A DNA stretch of 64,000 nucleotides from Paguma larvata (taxonomy: Eukaryota; Chordata; Mammalia; Carnivora; Viverridae). The number at the start of each line of letters is the position of its first letter. Within the stretch, counting starts at the first letter, position 1. Below the pieces are notes generated by a model that had not been told where the DNA came from, did no database searches, and worked only from the letters and a program-made list of their open reading frames with translations. The DNA lies in NCBI GenBank assembly GCA_030068075.1, contig CM057829.1, positions 86,729,889 through 86,793,888 of the forward strand, written 5' to 3'. A program made the translations under genes and the position numbers. Of this stretch, positions 59,836 through 64,000 are shown in pieces.

Positions 59836-60830
59836 AAATAACTCTGTACTATTGGAATTAGCCATTAAGATATAGTTAGGGTGTATTGAAATCTGGCACA
59901 AAAATAATGTGTAGAATAATAAAGAACCAAATAATGATAATTTTATTAATTTTACTTTTGTGTAAGCACTATTTATAACTTTTTGTCTCTAAAATTCTAT
60001 GGTTTTTAGGGTTAAAGTCCTTTCTCTGAAATGTTCCTCAGTCTAATCCACACAATTTTTTTCATTCTCTAATATCTAATATTCTCTAATATAGAAATTT
60101 ATAAGCCTCAAGCAATGACTCTGTTCTTAAAAGTTCTTTTTCAAAAAGTGTTGAGGGAATTGATAATTTCAGCAGTTTGACTCTGTAGTAATGTTTATAT
60201 GTAGTCTTTGGAGAGAAGATACAGGTCTACAAATAAATGCAAACATTGAAGGGAGGGCGAATCACAATTCCTATTGTAAACACTCAAGGAAATAGGTTCT
60301 TTATTTGTAGCAGACTAAAGCAGTCTCCTATCCCACACATAAGTAGAGTGGTCAACTGTATAGACAAATGTCTTGGTTAGAATCCTTAAGTTCTACACTT
60401 GTGGGAGTTAATATTCTCATCTGCCACTTAGCTTATTTGGAGTCCAGGTTGTTTTCAGGTAATAAAACCTACAACTTCTTGTGCAATTTTTATAAAATTT
60501 TGTTTGACAGCAATTTTAGTCATGGATGATTGAATAAATACTATATAGTCCAGCCAGCCCTCCACATTAAGTGTATCCTTGGATCCAGCTAGTACATAAG
60601 AAAGCTGTAAACAATAAAAACCCTGTTTTAGGGTTCTTTATATAACTAACTTTATTGGCTTGCATTTGTTTTATATTTAACTTAGCTAAAAGAGCCATTT
60701 TGGATTCTGGAACAAAGAGTGACAATGAAAGCAGTATGTTGTGAAGATGAGTCTGTAATTAATAAACCTAGAAAGTAAAATGTTTAAACACAGTAAATAA
60801 TAGTTAAAAATATTAGTGTAAACTTTTCCT
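59836..60830. other. Intergenic, no gene seen
   Basis: AT-rich unique sequence; no supported feature. Confidence 0.6.
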
Positions 60831-63045
60831 TCTGATCAAGATGACGTATAGCAATTGGAACTTCCCTCCTGCAGGAAACATTTAAAAACTGGAAAAACAT
60901 GTTTGAAACAATGGTTTTAAGACACTGGACAACAGTCAATGAAGGATGCTGATTTCTGAAAGATAGGATACAAATAAGGTAAGCCAGTAATGCCCCAGCT
61001 AACTGTCCTGAGTTTCCAGGCAATGCCAGAGAGAAAGAGAACATAGGCAGGGTCCGCTAGCTTTCCTAAAATGAGGAGATGGAGTGGGAGTCCAGAGGGA
61101 CCAAGGTTGTTAGTATTCTCATAACAGAGTTCAGAAAAGGAGAGGGCTGCACATACAGCAAACTCCAGAGATCTGCAGAGAGCCCCCGTTAGTAGTCAGC
61201 AGATCACTGAATGCATGTGAGGAAAATACCCTAGACCTAGGAAATAACACCCAAAAGGATTAGAGGAGATGATGCCCAACACTCATAAACACTGGCGATA
61301 CTGTCTTTCCCACTAGCCAGATTAGAAAAACTCATAATTTGGCAAAGGACTCAGAAAAGTCTTACCTCACTAGCTGGGAATCATTCATCCTAGATAAACA
61401 CTGTGTTTCTGAAATAGCGATTTTAAATGTAAAACCAGAATGACTGGAACTATTTCTAAAACTTAACTCCCTCCCAAAACAAATTTAAACATATTTTTAG
61501 GAATACGAAATTATCTACTACCTAAAAAGGTAAAAGATACAATGTCTCATCTCCAATCAAAGACTAATCAGAATGCAAAGAAGCAGGAAAGTATAACCCA
61601 TGATGATGAAAAAAAAAAAATCAAGACGCACCCAGAACTGACGCAGATGTTATACTAAACAAAGACGTGAACAGTTATTGTATCTGTTTCATATAGCCTG
61701 TATACTTACAACTTTAAGTAGATGGAAGATATTATAAAAAATTACAAAATAAACTACTAGATATGAAAACCATAATTTCTGACAAAAAATACACTGAAAT
61801 GGGTACACAGAAGATTAGACATTGAAGAAGATAAGATTAGTGAACTTGCAGCCATAAAAGTAGACACCATTTGGAATAAAACATAGGGAAAAATAATAAT
61901 AACAATGATAATGAAGAAAAGTGCATCAGTGAGTTATAAAACAACTTTATGTGGACTAATATGTCTGTAATTGGAATAACTGAAGTGAAAGGGATATGAA
62001 AGCTATGAATCTACAAATCCAAGAATTACAGCAAAACCCAAGTACAAGAAACATAAAGAAAACTACACCAAGCATATCAGAACTAAATTGATAAAAATGG
62101 TGATAATGAGAAAATGTGTAAACGAGACATACTCGTTAAAGGAAAGTATACTTTCCTTTATACTTAGGAAAACAAAGAAAACGAGGACAAATATTTCTTA
62201 TTGGGAAAAATAGGAAGATAATGGATCAACATCTTTTAAAATATTAAAGAAATGACAACCTACCAATGGAAATGTCTATCAACAATGAAATTGAAATAAA
62301 AACTTTTTCAGGCATACAGAAGCACGAGAGAAATGTTAAAGCACACTATAAGAAATGTTAAATAATCCTTTTCAGGCAGAAGGAAAATTATATGAGAAAT
62401 AAATATTGATCTTCACAAAGGAACGTAGAACATCAGAAATGGAAACTAATATGTAAATATAAGATACTTGTGTCTCTTTAAATTCCTTTAAAAATATCAA
62501 CTGTTTAAACTGATATAATTTCAATTTCAAGTGGAGTTTATATATATGTCTAAAAAGACTGTATTGCAACAATAGGATAAAGGCCAGGAAGGGAAAATTG
62601 AAGTACACTCTTGTCAGGTTCTTACATTATACATGACATGGTATAATATTACTTGAAGATAGACTGTATAATTTAATGGAAGTATAGACTGTATAATTTA
62701 ACAGAGTGAACCACTGTACAGGCAACAACATGAATGAATTTCAAAATAATTATGCCAGTAAGCAAGGCCAGACAAAAAAAGACTACATGATGTATGATTC
62801 CATGGATATAAAACTTTAGAAAATGCAAATTATTGATAGTGATATCAGATAAGTGGTTGCCCAGCATGGCAGTTGTGGTACCAAAAGGGATGGGAAAGCC
62901 ACCTTAAAGGGGAACTGAAGAAACTTCTTGAAAGTGATGAATATGTTCATTACCTCAATTTTGGTACTTTCATGGGTTTATACATATATATCAAGACAAA
63001 ATACATATTAAGTGTATATTACTTATTGGATTAAAAATATACCTT
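60831..63045 (+). mobile_element. HAL1-like (half-L1) element: 5' UTR, ORF1 relic, 3' UTR without ORF2
   Basis: Forward element in three parts. 60831-61540 matches an old L1/HAL1 5' UTR ('caggaaacatttaaaaactg', 'gttttaagacactggacaac'). 61541-62430 is an ORF1 relic ('agaagcaggaaagtataacc', 'agattagtgaacttgcagcc', 'agaaacataaagaaaactac', 'ggcagaaggaaaattatatg') with many stops. 62431-63045 is a 3' UTR ('caacaacatgaatgaatttc', 'ataagtggttgcccagcatg', 'atgaatatgttcattacctc'). I see no reverse-transcriptase sequence between ORF1 and the 3' UTR. Total length about 2.2 kb fits HAL1, a mammalian L1 derivative with ORF1 only. An ordinary L1M with an internal deletion is the alternative. Confidence 0.65.
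62660..62700. repeat. Short direct duplication, period about 25
   Basis: tagactgtataattta occurs at about 62660-62675 and again at 62685-62700, separated by 'atggaagta', inside the HAL1-like 3' UTR. Confidence 0.9.
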
Positions 63046-63046
63046 A

Positions 63047-63241
63047 GGTGCACTTGGGTGTTTAGTCAGTTAAATGTCAGACTCTTGATTTCGGCTCAGG
63101 TCTTGATCTCACAGTCATGAAAGACATGTGTCCAGTTTCAGCGCAGAGCATACAGTCTGCTTGGGATTTTCTCCCTTTCCTTTTCTCTCTACTCCTGCCT
63201 CACTCATGCTCTCTCTCTCTCTCACTATCAAAATAAATAAA
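63047..63241 (+). mobile_element. CAN-SINE (SINEC), diverged
   Basis: Forward copy from 'aggtgcacttgggtgtttag' through 'ttcggctcaggtcttgatct', a CT run and 'atcaaaataaataaacctta'. The middle is degraded. Possible flanks are accttag / accttat. Confidence 0.85.
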
Positions 63242-63264
63242 CCTTATATGATGAAGGATGATAG

Positions 63265-63388
63265 ATACACACGCACACACACACACATATATCTATATAG
63301 ATATATACTTGGAATAAGCTGGAATATATATATATGTATATATATTCATATGTATATGTGTATATATGGTGTATATATATATAAATAA
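63265..63388. repeat. (CA)n/(TA)n simple repeats
   Basis: CA run followed by ATAT/GTAT arrays, AT-rich and hairpin-prone; grows from the 3' side of the neighbouring SINE. The 86-aa frame 63128-63388 is SINE plus simple sequence. Confidence 0.93.
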
Positions 63389-64000
63389 AACTAAAAAATA
63401 TCACTGTTAACGATTGCCAAATGATTTGGAGTTTTTTCGTGTAATAAAGATAATTCAGTAAGCATAAGATACTCTTTAACTAACAGTATAACTGAAATAT
63501 TAATATATGTCAGAAAAGCAGCTACACTGAGTCTTAAATGCCTATCAATATATTTTTTTCAATAATAAGAGAATCCGGGATCCAAAGGAAATTGTAATAA
63601 AATGTAAGCTATATCTCCAGAAATTTTCCTGTAAACAGGAAACTTGAACCAAGTTCAATCTTCAAATACATTTATTTTCTTAAATAGTATTAAGATGAGA
63701 TACCAAAAACTAACTCAGGCAATAAGTACTGGTGATATAGTTCTCAGGCATGGTTAATAGCTATGCAGATTGGTTATAGACTTTCTTCATGGGAACTTGG
63801 CAAAAGTATTTAGTGTACTTAGCTGATTTAACAACTATGCTTCCAAATGTTTATTAAATAAATTATCAAGGTATGTAAAGACTTAGCTCTAAGGATGTCT
63901 ATTAAATGGCTTACTTATAATAGTAAAAAAAATTGGGTACAGCTTTAAGGTTCAATAACAAAGTATTATTTAAGTAAATGGGGGCATATCTAAGTAACGA
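63389..64000. other. Intergenic, no gene seen
   Basis: AT-rich sequence with no recognised feature to the end of the window. Confidence 0.6.

Overview
This window is non-coding mammalian DNA, and I could not support any intact protein-coding gene, tRNA or other functional RNA gene in it. The best clue to the host is a family of about 200-bp tRNA-derived SINEs. They have a 'GCGCCTGGGTGGCTCAGT' head, a 'GCTGACAGCTCAGAGCCTGGAGCCTG' middle, a CT-repeat and an AATAAATAAACATTAAA tail. This is the carnivore CAN-SINE (SINEC) in its felid form, so the source is very probably a cat or close feliform relative. A felid-type L1 fragment (59.4-59.8 kb) agrees. The sequence is AT-rich and CpG-poor, as expected for a gene desert or a long intron.

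Layout. 0-4.4 kb holds two minus-strand L1 pieces (the 5' end of one abutting the 3' end of another) and a Tigger-type DNA transposon remnant. 4.5-27.8 kb is SINE-rich, with 11 of the 15 CAN-SINEs; a twelfth sits inside the older L1 at 2.8 kb. This stretch also has MIR and L2 relics, an L1 3' end (10.3-10.9 kb), a TIR-bounded hAT-like element (16.9-17.65 kb), a Tigger2/MER28-like MITE with clear ends (26.28-26.62 kb) and a probable small processed pseudogene (7.2-7.6 kb, minus). Two places (19.0-19.4 and 27.3-27.8 kb) hold tandem SINE pairs whose target-site sequence appears three times. 27.8-46.0 kb has no CAN-SINE or L1 that I can see, only MIR relics and microsatellites, and contains the most regulatory-looking unique sequence (30.5-31.4, 36.0-36.8 and 38.85-39.9 kb). 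46-59 kb has two SINEs, a 350-bp polypyrimidine tract (53.9-54.26 kb) and L2 relics. 59.4-63.3 kb has a felid L1 ORF1/ORF2 junction fragment and a decayed HAL1/L1M-type element with an ORF1 region followed directly by a 3' UTR.

Every open frame of any length that I examined is explained by repeats, simple sequence or chance, apart from the short pseudogene candidate. No operon, CRISPR array or novel coding system is visible. The main points for follow-up are the SINE/L1-free interval with candidate conserved elements, the triplicated SINE target sites and the unidentified pseudogene. Repeat-family names rest on recognition of consensus sequence, not on a database search.
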